Source: an uncultured Lacibacter sp. (lineage in GTDB: Bacteria > Bacteroidota > Bacteroidia > Chitinophagales > Chitinophagaceae). From it: a stretch of DNA of 11,325 nt. A program made the translations under genes and the position numbers. Each line of letters starts with the position of its first letter. Position 1 is the stretch's first letter. The notes beneath the pieces were generated by a model, which saw only the letters and a list, made by a program, of their open reading frames with translations, made no database searches and had not been told where the DNA came from. Below, piece after piece: positions 1 through 6,265 of this stretch. Where the stretch lies: NCBI RefSeq assembly GCF_946479605.1, contig NZ_CAMLGT010000116.1, positions 1 to 11,325 of the forward strand. Reading direction: 5' to 3'.

Positions 1-705
1 TATTTCCTCAACAACGGTTTTTGTTTTTGTTCTTGCAAACAAAAGCATTGAGCGGAAACAGCCATGCTTCACCGTTTGTTTCACCTGCACATGCTTTTGT
101 ACATGAAGATCAACAGCAGCTGCTATTTCAATCATATACCCTGCACGTGCAAAAGGCAGAAGCACAGCAAAGTGCCCACCCTCTGATAAGTTTGCCGAAA
201 CAATTGTAACCAGTTCGTCCAGCTTTAACCCTGCATCATGCATTGCCACATTGCGGTTTGTTGCAGCTGCTTTCAGATCGCCTTCATAAAACGGAGGATT
301 GGAAAGAATAAGATCATATTTCCTGCTAAAGCTCAACTGTTTTACATCGGCATGAAATAACTGTAACCGTTCTTTCCATACTGATGCTTCAATATTCTCT
401 TTTGCCTGTAGCCAGGAGGGTTCATCAATTTCAACTCCATCGATCAATGCATCACAAACCTGTGCCAGCATTAACATCAGTAACCCTGTACCTGTGCCAA
501 TATCCAGCACAGTGAGTGGTGAATAGGGAGTGGTAAGTGGAACCTCTGCTGCTGCATCATACTTCATACCTCTTACCTCATACTTCTTACTTCTTACTTC
601 CTCAGCTATCCATGCACCAAACAAACAGCTATCGGTACTAACCTTCAATGCTGCTTTTTCCTGCTGAACAGTAAATTGCTTGAATTGGAAATAGTTATTC
701 GGCAT
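1..705 (-). CDS. trmN6: tRNA1(Val) A37 N6-methyltransferase, TrmN6/YfiC type (3' end cut by window edge)
   Basis: The minus-strand frame is open from an ATG at 703-705 to the window edge and gives 235 residues without a stop. It is a class I SAM-dependent methyltransferase: the SAM-binding motif I reads VLDIGTGTGL (about 66-75) and the N6-adenine signature NPPFY is at about 136-140. The N-terminus (FQFKQFTVQQEKAALKVSTD) fits the YfiC/TrmN6 family, which makes m6A37 in tRNA1(Val). From memory the E. coli protein is about 245 residues, so only a short tail should be missing. Oddity: residues about 36-65, between the LFGAW block and motif I, form a low-complexity insertion encoded by heptamer-repeat DNA (512-601). 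It lies 74 nt downstream of tsaD on the same strand, and both enzymes act on tRNA position 37. Family assignment is strong; the exact substrate is inferred. Confidence 0.88.
   Translation of the reverse strand, partial: MPNNYFQFKQFTVQQEKAALKVSTDSCLFGAWIAEEVRSKKYEVRGMKYDAAAEVPLTTPYSPLTVLDIGTGTGLLMLMLAQVCDALIDGVEIDEPSWLQAKENIEASVWKERLQLFHADVKQLSFSRKYDLILSNPPFYEGDLKAAATNRNVAMHDAGLKLDELVTIVSANLSEGGHFAVLLPFARAGYMIEIAAAVDLHVQKHVQVKQTVKHGCFRSMLLFARTKTKTVVEEI
512..601. repeat. Heptamer-repeat array inside the trmN6 reading frame
   Basis: Positions 560-601 are six consecutive 7-nt units fitting TACYTCN on the plus strand. Positions 512-539 are four units of a different G-rich heptamer (roughly GTGAGTG). 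Units 540-559 between them are degenerate. The array is translated as a lysine/arginine/tyrosine-rich stretch followed by a Pro/Thr/Ser-rich stretch, at a point where TrmN6 proteins normally have a short linker. The reading frame stays open throughout. Confidence 0.8.
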
Positions 706-775
706 GAAGAATGAGTGATGACTAATGTATGATGAGTTTGGGCGAACGGCTAACAACTACCGGCTATCGGCTGGC
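706..775. repeat. Period-7 array filling the tsaD-trmN6 gap
   Basis: Ten in-phase heptamers run from the base after the trmN6 start codon to 4 nt before the tsaD stop. In the ten units column 1 is G in nine and column 4 is T in eight. Column 7 is T in the first four units and C in the last five. The first half is of the type GANTNAT, the second of the type GGCTANC. No terminator or promoter is recognisable apart from this. Confidence 0.75.
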
Positions 776-779
776 AACT

Positions 780-1820
780 TCACCATTCCGCTCTTGCACT
801 TGGCTGTACATCTAACGAAACAAAATCACCGGCAAGAAATTTATGATAAGCAGTAATCGCAATCATGCCTGCATTATCTGTGCAATACTCAAACGAAGGG
901 ATAAATGTTTTCCAATGATACTTCTCCCCCATTTCTGTAAATGATTTTCGTAAACCACTGTTGGCGCTTACGCCACCTGCAAGGCACATTTGTTTGATAC
1001 CTGTTTCCTTTGCTGCCTTCTTCAACTTGTTGAGCAAAATGGAAATGATGCGTTGCTGTACAGATGCACAGATGTCATGCAGGTTTTCTGCAATAAACTT
1101 TTTCTGCTCTTCTTCGCTTGCCAAAAATTCTTCTTTAAAAACCAAACTTGCACCGGCGTTTTTCAGAAAATACAAAATGGATGTTTTTAATCCACTGAAA
1201 CTGAAATTGAGTTCAGGAATTTGTGGTTCAGGAAATTTAAACCGATCAGGCTTGCCCAGCTGTGCATATTTATCGATCAATGGCCCACCGGGATAAGGCA
1301 AGCCAAGCAGTTTTGCTGTTTTATCAAACGCTTCTCCTGCAGCATCATCAATGGTTTCGCCCAATACCTTCATGTTGGTTGCACTTTCGCACAATACAAT
1401 TTGTGTATGTCCGCCACTTACTGTTAAACAGAGAAAAGGAAAGGAAGGCTTTTCTTCCGGTATCAGGTTAGCCAATACATGCGCCTGCATGTGATGCACA
1501 GCTATAAGCGGAATATTCAATGCCAGTGCCATTGATTTTGCAAACTGTGCACCAACCAGTAATGACCCGATCAAACCCGGAGCCTGTGTAAAAGCAATGG
1601 CCGACAGTTCTTTTTTTGAAACAGCCGCTTTCTTCAACGCTTCTTCCACAACCGGAACAATGTTTTCCATGTGTGCACGGCTGGCCAGCTCGGGCACAAC
1701 CCCGCCATATTGCTCATGCACCGCCTGTGTGGCAATTACATTGGAGAGTATTACCCCATCACGACAAACAGAAGCCGAAGTTTCATCGCAGGAAGATTCA
1801 ATAGCGAGAATGGTAATCAA
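780..1820 (-). CDS. tsaD: tRNA N6-adenosine threonylcarbamoyltransferase TsaD, TTG start
   Basis: TsaD (Kae1/Qri7 family) transfers the threonylcarbamoyl group from TC-AMP to A37 of ANN-decoding tRNAs (t6A), working with TsaB and TsaE in the cytoplasm. The 346 residues match the normal length. Visible motifs are ESSCDET (8-14), the metal-binding HMQAH (H110, H114), SGGHTQ (135-140), LAGGVSANS (280-288) and CTDNAG (313-318), whose D315 is the expected third metal ligand. The start codon is TTG (1818-1820). No ATG or GTG lies between it and the in-frame TAA upstream, and the family begins just before the I-x-SCDET motif, so TTG is well supported. It lies 89 nt downstream of a permease gene and 74 nt upstream of trmN6, all on the minus strand. 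Both spacers are heptamer-repeat DNA. Confidence 0.97.
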   Translation of the reverse strand: MITILAIESSCDETSASVCRDGVILSNVIATQAVHEQYGGVVPELASRAHMENIVPVVEEALKKAAVSKKELSAIAFTQAPGLIGSLLVGAQFAKSMALALNIPLIAVHHMQAHVLANLIPEEKPSFPFLCLTVSGGHTQIVLCESATNMKVLGETIDDAAGEAFDKTAKLLGLPYPGGPLIDKYAQLGKPDRFKFPEPQIPELNFSFSGLKTSILYFLKNAGASLVFKEEFLASEEEQKKFIAENLHDICASVQQRIISILLNKLKKAAKETGIKQMCLAGGVSANSGLRKSFTEMGEKYHWKTFIPSFEYCTDNAGMIAITAYHKFLAGDFVSLDVQPSARAEW

Positions 1821-1824
1821 AGCG

Positions 1825-1915
1825 GAAATGAAAAATTAAAAATGAATAATTAAGAATGCAAAAGTAAGGCAGCTCCCTTTTTCATTTCTCCTTTCACATT
1901 CTTCATTTTTTATTT
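1825..1915. repeat. Inverted pair of A/T-rich heptamer arrays between the permease gene and tsaD
   Basis: On the plus strand, units of the type RAAATGA/AAAATTA run from 1825 to about 1866. Read on the minus strand, 1881-1915 holds units of the same kind (AAATGAA, GAATGTG). The two halves are therefore in opposite orientation around a short centre; for example 1852-1864 matches the reverse complement of 1891-1903 at 11 of 13 positions. The array spans the whole gap and touches both the permease stop and the tsaD TTG start. A/T richness makes the periodicity less certain than at 560-601 or 706-775. Confidence 0.55.
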
Positions 1916-3157
1916 ACTTCGAATAGCCACCACCGGATCCATTTTTGCGGCAATAAACGCAGGAATGATGCCAGCAAGGATACCGGTTAAAATACATACG
2001 ATCACCGCTGTTAAAAACAGGCCCAGTGATATGAATATTTTAAATTTCAAAACGGCCGATAAAATAAACGTGAGTCCAAAAACCAATACCAGCCCGATGA
2101 TGCCGCCCAGTACACAGAGGAAAGCGCTTTCAAGCAAAAACTCTGTAAGGATTGTACGGCGTTTGGCACCAATGGCTTTCTTTAAACCAATAATGCTGGT
2201 ACGTTCACGAACGGTAACAAACATGATATTGGCCACACCAAAAATACCAACAATGAAAGAAAGGATGGTGATGGCAATGCCACCAACCGTCATGCCACTA
2301 AATATAGAAGTGATTTGTGTAGCGCCGGAACTAACATCATTCAAAGCAAAATTATCTTCCTGCTTAGGGTTTAGCTTACGTACACTACGCATGACCCCAC
2401 GTAATTCATTTTTAAGATCATCCGTTGGAATATTGTCTTTTCCTTTCACAATCATAAAACCATCACTACGGCTTTCATTACCGATCTGGCTGGCAAAACG
2501 GTAAGGAATAATGATCACATTATCAAAATCCCAACCACCCAGCATGCTTTGTCCTTGCTTTTTTACTACGCCAACTACATTTACTTTTCGCCCCTTAATT
2601 GCCACTTCTTTACCTACAGCTGCTTCAGCTTTGTCAAATAGTTTTTCTGCAACATTATAGCCCATCACCACACTTGCTGTTCCATAGGCAAATTCATTTG
2701 ATGAAAGATAGCGCCCATCACCAATTTCAAAAGGCTGTATCAGGTTAAACTCTTCTGTTACACCATACCAGCTTACACTTGCAAGAGAAACATCTTTGTA
2801 ATCAATAGAGGAAGAATTGAAGTATGTAAAAGCAACATTTGAAGCAAGCGACATACGGTCTTTTACCGGCGCCATTTCTTTGAATTTTGTGTTGGGACGG
2901 TTTGCATATTTCCACCAGGGATATTCGCCACCGCCGCCCCAGGGCCATTTCTGTACATAAATGGTATTACTGCCAAACGATTTGAACTCGTTTTTAATGC
3001 TGCTTTCCAGGCTGCCAACGGTAGCCATTACACTGATAATGCAGAAAATACCGAACGTAATTCCTAACAGGCTTAAGAACGTACGCAGCTTGTTCTTACG
3101 AAGCTCCTGTGTAGCAAAAATGAGGCTGTTCCAGAAAATCTCAAAGGTTTTACGCAT
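1910..3157 (-). CDS. MacB/FtsX-family ABC transporter permease, no ATPase partner nearby
   Basis: The 415-residue integral membrane protein has the MacB-type permease layout. A first transmembrane segment is at about 25-48, a large periplasmic (MacB_PCD-like) domain at about 50-285, and three C-terminal segments at about 291-315, 340-370 and 375-402. Hallmarks are VRERTSIIGLKKAIGAKR (316-333), the coupling stretch facing the ATPase, and the end IPAFIAAKMDPVVAIRSK. Such proteins are mechanotransmitters of ABC systems that export lipoproteins, peptides or antibiotics or control envelope enzymes; the substrate cannot be read from sequence. No ATP-binding subunit or membrane-fusion protein lies in the window, so the ATPase must be encoded elsewhere. 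The ATG at 3155-3157 sits 4 nt after a TAAATTTG -7 promoter element, suggesting a very short leader. The gene diverges from prfC. Confidence 0.92.
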   Translation of the reverse strand: MRKTFEIFWNSLIFATQELRKNKLRTFLSLLGITFGIFCIISVMATVGSLESSIKNEFKSFGSNTIYVQKWPWGGGGEYPWWKYANRPNTKFKEMAPVKDRMSLASNVAFTYFNSSSIDYKDVSLASVSWYGVTEEFNLIQPFEIGDGRYLSSNEFAYGTASVVMGYNVAEKLFDKAEAAVGKEVAIKGRKVNVVGVVKKQGQSMLGGWDFDNVIIIPYRFASQIGNESRSDGFMIVKGKDNIPTDDLKNELRGVMRSVRKLNPKQEDNFALNDVSSGATQITSIFSGMTVGGIAITILSFIVGIFGVANIMFVTVRERTSIIGLKKAIGAKRRTILTEFLLESAFLCVLGGIIGLVLVFGLTFILSAVLKFKIFISLGLFLTAVIVCILTGILAGIIPAFIAAKMDPVVAIRSK

Positions 3158-3161
3158 GCAT

Positions 3162-3169
3162 CAAATTTA
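3162..3169 (-). promoter_or_regulatory. Candidate Bacteroidota -7 promoter element for the permease gene
   Basis: Read on the minus strand this is TAAATTTG, an exact match to TAnnTTTG. It ends 4 nt before the permease ATG, so the mRNA would be leaderless or nearly so. No good -33 TTTG element is seen at the usual 19-21 nt spacing, so it is only a candidate. Confidence 0.4.
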
Positions 3170-3224
3170 GAATGATTTGTCGAAGCAGGAAGAAAATTGT
3201 TACAAAAGGAAGGGCCTGACGGCT

Positions 3225-3232
3225 TACCTTTG
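3225..3232 (+). promoter_or_regulatory. Candidate Bacteroidota -7 promoter element for prfC
   Basis: TACCTTTG is an exact match to TAnnTTTG and lies about 90 nt before the prfC ATG. Transcription would start near 3239, placing the inverted heptamer arms (3251-3318) in the 5' leader. The nearest upstream TTG (3197-3199) is about 25 nt away, longer than the usual spacing to the -33 element. Confidence 0.45.
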
Positions 3233-3250
3233 CGGGCTTAAAAAGGCCGA

Positions 3251-3318
3251 TAGTCCATGGTTAATAGTTCATAGTCGTGACAGACCTCTATTAACAATGA
3301 ACTATGAACCATGAACTA
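3251..3318. repeat. Inverted heptamer arms forming a potential hairpin just before prfC
   Basis: The right arm (3297-3317) is three tandem units of ATGAACY. The left arm (3252-3272) holds the same unit in reverse orientation. Positions 3251-3273 pair with 3296-3318 at 20 of 23 positions, leaving a 22-nt loop. A second option is an 8-bp perfect pairing of 3260-3267 with 3288-3295. The right arm ends 4 nt before the prfC start codon. No T-run follows, so it is not a typical intrinsic terminator. Confidence 0.75.
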
Positions 3319-3322
3319 AGTC

Positions 3323-4915
3323 ATGAAGTATTCAAACGAGATCAACCGCCGCCGCACATTTGCGATCATATCCCACCCCGATGCCGGTAAAACAACCCTT
3401 ACCGAAAAGCTCCTCCTGTTTGGGGGCGCCATACAGGTGGCAGGTGCTGTAAAAAGCAATAAGATCAAGAAACATGCAACCAGCGATTTCATGGAAATCG
3501 AACGGCAGCGTGGTATCTCAGTTGCTACTTCGGTAATGACCTTTGAATACAACGGCACGCTCATTAACCTGCTTGATACGCCGGGCCACAAAGACTTTGC
3601 TGAAGATACTTACCGTACATTAACAGCCGTGGACAGTGTAATATTGGTGATTGACAGTGTGAATGGTGTGGAAGAGCAAACCCGCCGCCTCATGGAAGTG
3701 TGCCGCATGCGTGATACGCCGGTGATTGTTTTCATCAACAAAATGGACCGTGATGGCAAAAACCGTTTTGACCTGCTTGAAGAAGTGGAGAAAGAACTCA
3801 ACATTCACCTGCACCCCATGACCTGGCCTATCAACAGCGGAAAGGATTTTAAAGGTGTGTACGATCTTGATAAAAAATCACTCGTTCTTTTTACGCCCAA
3901 CACCAAAGCCAGTGATGAAGATGTGGTGGAGATCAAAGACCTGAACGATGGTACACTTGATGCAAAAGTGGGCGATACAGATGCCAATACCCTGCGTGAA
4001 GATGTGGAGCTGGTAGATGGTGTGTATGGCGATTTGAATGTGGATGAATACCTGAAGGGAAAAGTAGCACCTGTTTTCTTTGGCAGTGCCGTAAACAACT
4101 TTGGTGTAAAAGAAATGCTCAACACATTTATCCGCATTGCGCCTCTTCCGCAAAGCAGGGAAACCTCAACCCGCCACCTCGATGTGCAGGAAGATAAATT
4201 CAGCGGATTCATTTTTAAAATACACGCCAACCTCGATCCCAAACACCGTGACCGTATTGCGTTCTTACGTGTGTGCAGTGGCAAGTTTGAGCGCAACAAA
4301 TATTTCCATCATGTGCGTTTGGATAAAGATGTGCGTTTCAGCAATCCTTATTCGTTTATGGCACGTCAGAAAGATGTGATCGAAGAAGCTTATCCCGGCG
4401 ATGTGGTAGGTTTGTTTGATACAGGTAACTTTAAAATTGGTGATACACTCACAGAAGGCGAAGATTTTTATTTTACCGGCATTCCTTCCTTCTCGCCTGA
4501 ATTGTTTAAGGAAGTAGTGAATAAAGACCCGATGAAGACCAAGCAACTGGAAAAAGGTTTGCTGCAGTTAACCGATGAAGGTGTAGCTCAATTGTTCACC
4601 CAGTTTGGAGGTAACAAAAAGATCATTGGTTGTGTGGGCGAACTGCAGTTTGAAGTCATTCAATACCGTTTGTTGCAGGAATATGGTGCAAGCGCTGAAT
4701 TCCGATCCATGCCTTACTACAAAGCCTGCTGGATAACCAGTAAAGACCAAAAGAAACTGGATGATTTCACCCGCTTTAAAACAAACAATATTGCTGAAGA
4801 TAAAGATGGCCACCTGGTGTACCTGGCACAGAGTGAATGGTTCTTAAATACTGAGCGGCAGAACAACCCTGATATTGAGTTTCATTTTACGAGTGAGATT
4901 CATAAGGAAGGATAA
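3323..4915 (+). CDS. prfC: Peptide chain release factor 3 (RF3)
   Basis: RF3 is a ribosome-associated translational GTPase that removes RF1/RF2 after peptide release. At 530 residues it has the family's normal length. The GTPase motifs are all present: the P-loop in SHPDAGKTT (17-25), switch I RQRGIS (61-66), DTPGHKDF (85-92) and NKMD (139-142). Residues from about 300 onward are the beta-barrel and RF3 C-terminal domains. RF3 rather than EF-G is indicated by the length and by the [22 protein letters not shown] start. The ATG at 3323 fits the family N-terminus. Earlier ATGs at 3297, 3304 and 3311 belong to the heptamer array; the one at 3311 is in frame but meets TAA after two codons. Downstream, 86 nt of repeat-like spacer separate it from the acetyltransferase gene. 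Confidence 0.97.
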   Translation: MKYSNEINRRRTFAIISHPDAGKTTLTEKLLLFGGAIQVAGAVKSNKIKKHATSDFMEIERQRGISVATSVMTFEYNGTLINLLDTPGHKDFAEDTYRTLTAVDSVILVIDSVNGVEEQTRRLMEVCRMRDTPVIVFINKMDRDGKNRFDLLEEVEKELNIHLHPMTWPINSGKDFKGVYDLDKKSLVLFTPNTKASDEDVVEIKDLNDGTLDAKVGDTDANTLREDVELVDGVYGDLNVDEYLKGKVAPVFFGSAVNNFGVKEMLNTFIRIAPLPQSRETSTRHLDVQEDKFSGFIFKIHANLDPKHRDRIAFLRVCSGKFERNKYFHHVRLDKDVRFSNPYSFMARQKDVIEEAYPGDVVGLFDTGNFKIGDTLTEGEDFYFTGIPSFSPELFKEVVNKDPMKTKQLEKGLLQLTDEGVAQLFTQFGGNKKIIGCVGELQFEVIQYRLLQEYGASAEFRSMPYYKACWITSKDQKKLDDFTRFKTNNIAEDKDGHLVYLAQSEWFLNTERQNNPDIEFHFTSEIHKEG

Positions 4916-4917
4916 GA

Positions 4918-5001
4918 GAAGTACGAGGTACGAAGCATCAACATTGCTATTGCAGATTTTAGATTTGCGAGTTCAGATGAATTAAGCAGCAGCAACTTGT
5001 C
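4918..5001. repeat. Heptamer-repeat spacer between prfC and the acetyltransferase gene
   Basis: It begins 3 nt after the prfC stop with three units of the type GARGYAN (4918-4938), the same family as the minus-strand reading of 560-601. Units of the type ATTKYAG follow from 4949 to about 4976. The segment from 4918 to the next ATG is exactly 84 nt (12 x 7). Positions 4949-4970 match the reverse complement of 6158-6179 with one mismatch. The last 25 nt are only weakly periodic. Confidence 0.6.
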
Positions 5002-5517
5002 ATGATACTTTTTCAATCAGAACGGTTATATGTGCAGCCTTACACAAAGGATGATGCAGCTATTTTCTTTGCGTTGAATGGCGATGCTGAGATCATGCAG
5101 TATATCCGTGAGCCCAAAACAAGAGAACAAAGCGATGCGTTCTTAGAAGAGAACCTGCAGTTTTATATAGACCATCCGGGGCTTGGACGATTTGCTGTGT
5201 TTACAAAAGACAGTAATGAGTTTGCCGGCTCTTTTTCCTTACTATCCATTGATGGCAGTGAAAATATTCATCTTGGCTATGCTTTGCTGAAACCATTTCA
5301 TGGCAAGGGTTTGGCAACAGAGTTGGTGAAAGCAGCCCTTGCTGATTATGTATTTACTGCTATACCGAATAATGCTGTACATGCCTTAACTGTTGCTGAA
5401 AATATCGGTTCGCAGAAAGTGTTGCTGAAATGCGGTTTTACATTCACCGGCACAATGATGCACGATGGTGATGAGGTGATGGTTTACGAAAAAAGAAAGC
5501 TACCAGCAGCCAGCTGA
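5002..5517 (+). CDS. GNAT-family N-acetyltransferase, RimJ/RimL-like
   Basis: This 171-residue cytoplasmic enzyme should transfer acetyl from acetyl-CoA to an amine; the acceptor (protein N-terminus or small molecule) cannot be told. The Acetyltransf_3/RimL layout is visible. The N-terminal strand SERLYVQPYTKDDA (6-19) is typical. The CoA pyrophosphate-binding motif A is LGYALLKPFHGKGLATE (91-107), with HGKGLA as the Q/RxxGxA-like loop. The C-terminal block VAENIGSQKVLLKCGF (131-146) is the familiar 'N.AS..VL.K.GF' region. The last residues (LPAAS) and the TGA stop are encoded inside a heptamer array (5498-5560), so the C-terminus may have drifted. It lies 86 nt downstream of prfC on the same strand and converges on the YkgJ-type gene. 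Confidence 0.9.
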   Translation: MILFQSERLYVQPYTKDDAAIFFALNGDAEIMQYIREPKTREQSDAFLEENLQFYIDHPGLGRFAVFTKDSNEFAGSFSLLSIDGSENIHLGYALLKPFHGKGLATELVKAALADYVFTAIPNNAVHALTVAENIGSQKVLLKCGFTFTGTMMHDGDEVMVYEKRKLPAAS

Positions 5518-5560
5518 TAGCCTTTAGTATTTTCACAAACGAAAAACGTAGAACTCAGAA
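5498..5560. repeat. Period-7 array covering the acetyltransferase stop codon and the convergent gap
   Basis: Nine heptamers in one phase run from inside the last codons of the acetyltransferase gene to 1 nt before the stop of the convergent YkgJ-type gene. The first four units share an AGC start (AGCNRCC type). The last three share an A-rich CGNAGAA type; the middle two are degenerate. No intrinsic terminator is seen between the convergent genes. Confidence 0.6.
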
Positions 5561-5561
5561 C

Positions 5562-6143
5562 TTATATTTTACCAACCCTTTCCATCATCTTTTCAACTAA
5601 CTTATAAGTAGCCGGGCAATACTCCACATTCTGCTTGTACACATGCACCCATTCTGTAAAATTCTTTTTGGTGTGATGCGGAAAAGTGGCGCAATCAACA
5701 GGACGTATCTCGTAAATAGAACATTTATTATCCTTTAAGTTGAGGAACTGGCAAGGTTGTTTTTTATTCATCATATCACCTGTGCTGCGTTCCTTGTATA
5801 ACCATTTCGCAGTAAACTCTTCCGGTGTTTGGTTGAAGTGTGCAGAAATACGTTTTATGTCCTGCTTGGTAAATGTTGGCGTCATCGTCTTACAACAATT
5901 AGCACAAGCCAGGCAATCAGTTTCGGCCCACACTTCCTTATCCATTTCTTTTGCGATCTTATCAACGCCTTTTGGCTTTACTGTTTCCAAACGGGTAAGA
6001 AAATAACGGAAACGACGACGGTTCTGTTGCATTAATCGTTTAAAGAAAGGAAGGTGCATGGGTTTCGATGATTGCATACCGGGAATGAGTTTTAGGCAGC
6101 GAATATAATGAGCAATTGGCAATAAGCAATAGACTACAGGCAT
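5562..6143 (-). CDS. YkgJ-family cysteine-cluster (putative metal-binding) protein; true start probably downstream
   Basis: The reading frame is 193 residues, but the true start is probably M23 (6075-6077) or M29 (6057-6059). The cysteine cluster CLACANCC (residues about 79-86) is the CxxCxxCC signature of the YkgJ/UPF0153 family. It is followed by further cysteines in QPCQFLNLKDNKCSIYEIRPVDCATFP, the usual second half of the fold. These proteins are thought to bind Zn or an Fe-S cluster; their role is not established. The first residues (MPVVYCLLPIAHYI) come from the heptamer array at 6111-6180, resemble no family N-terminus and look like repeat DNA that happens to be open. It is divergent from xerD and convergent with the acetyltransferase gene. 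Confidence 0.88.
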   Translation of the reverse strand: MPVVYCLLPIAHYIRCLKLIPGMQSSKPMHLPFFKRLMQQNRRRFRYFLTRLETVKPKGVDKIAKEMDKEVWAETDCLACANCCKTMTPTFTKQDIKRISAHFNQTPEEFTAKWLYKERSTGDMMNKKQPCQFLNLKDNKCSIYEIRPVDCATFPHHTKKNFTEWVHVYKQNVEYCPATYKLVEKMMERVGKI

Positions 6144-6180
6144 TTGAAAATCGGCAATCGTAAATCTAAAATCTGCAATT
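6111..6180. repeat. Ten-unit heptamer array between the YkgJ-type gene and xerD
   Basis: Ten in-phase heptamers run through this stretch. The first group is of the type RGCAATW and the last group of the type KGCAATC/TAAAATC. It overlaps the first 11 codons of the longest YkgJ-type frame. Weaker 7-nt periodicity, with C/T-rich units such as ACTTCTT, can be followed on to the xerD ATG at 6266. Positions 6158-6179 are the inverted partner of 4949-4970. Confidence 0.7.
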
Positions 6181-6265
6181 AATTTTAGTCATAACCTCTT
6201 TAAAACTTGCATTCTTCCTGACTTTAAAAACTTCTTATCTTCCAAACTTCAATTACTACTACTTC

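Noticed and set aside
3805..4299. 164-residue minus-strand frame opposite prfC
   Set aside because: It is antisense to the strongly conserved RF3 coding sequence and resembles no known protein.
512..6180. CRISPR array as an explanation of the short repeats
   Set aside because: Repeat units are 7 nt with no spacers, consensus changes from gap to gap, and there are no cas genes.
6201..6243. TTG plus TATCTTCC as a -33/-7 promoter for xerD
   Set aside because: The -7 candidate matches only part of TAnnTTTG and the spacing to TTG is about 26 nt, beyond the usual range.
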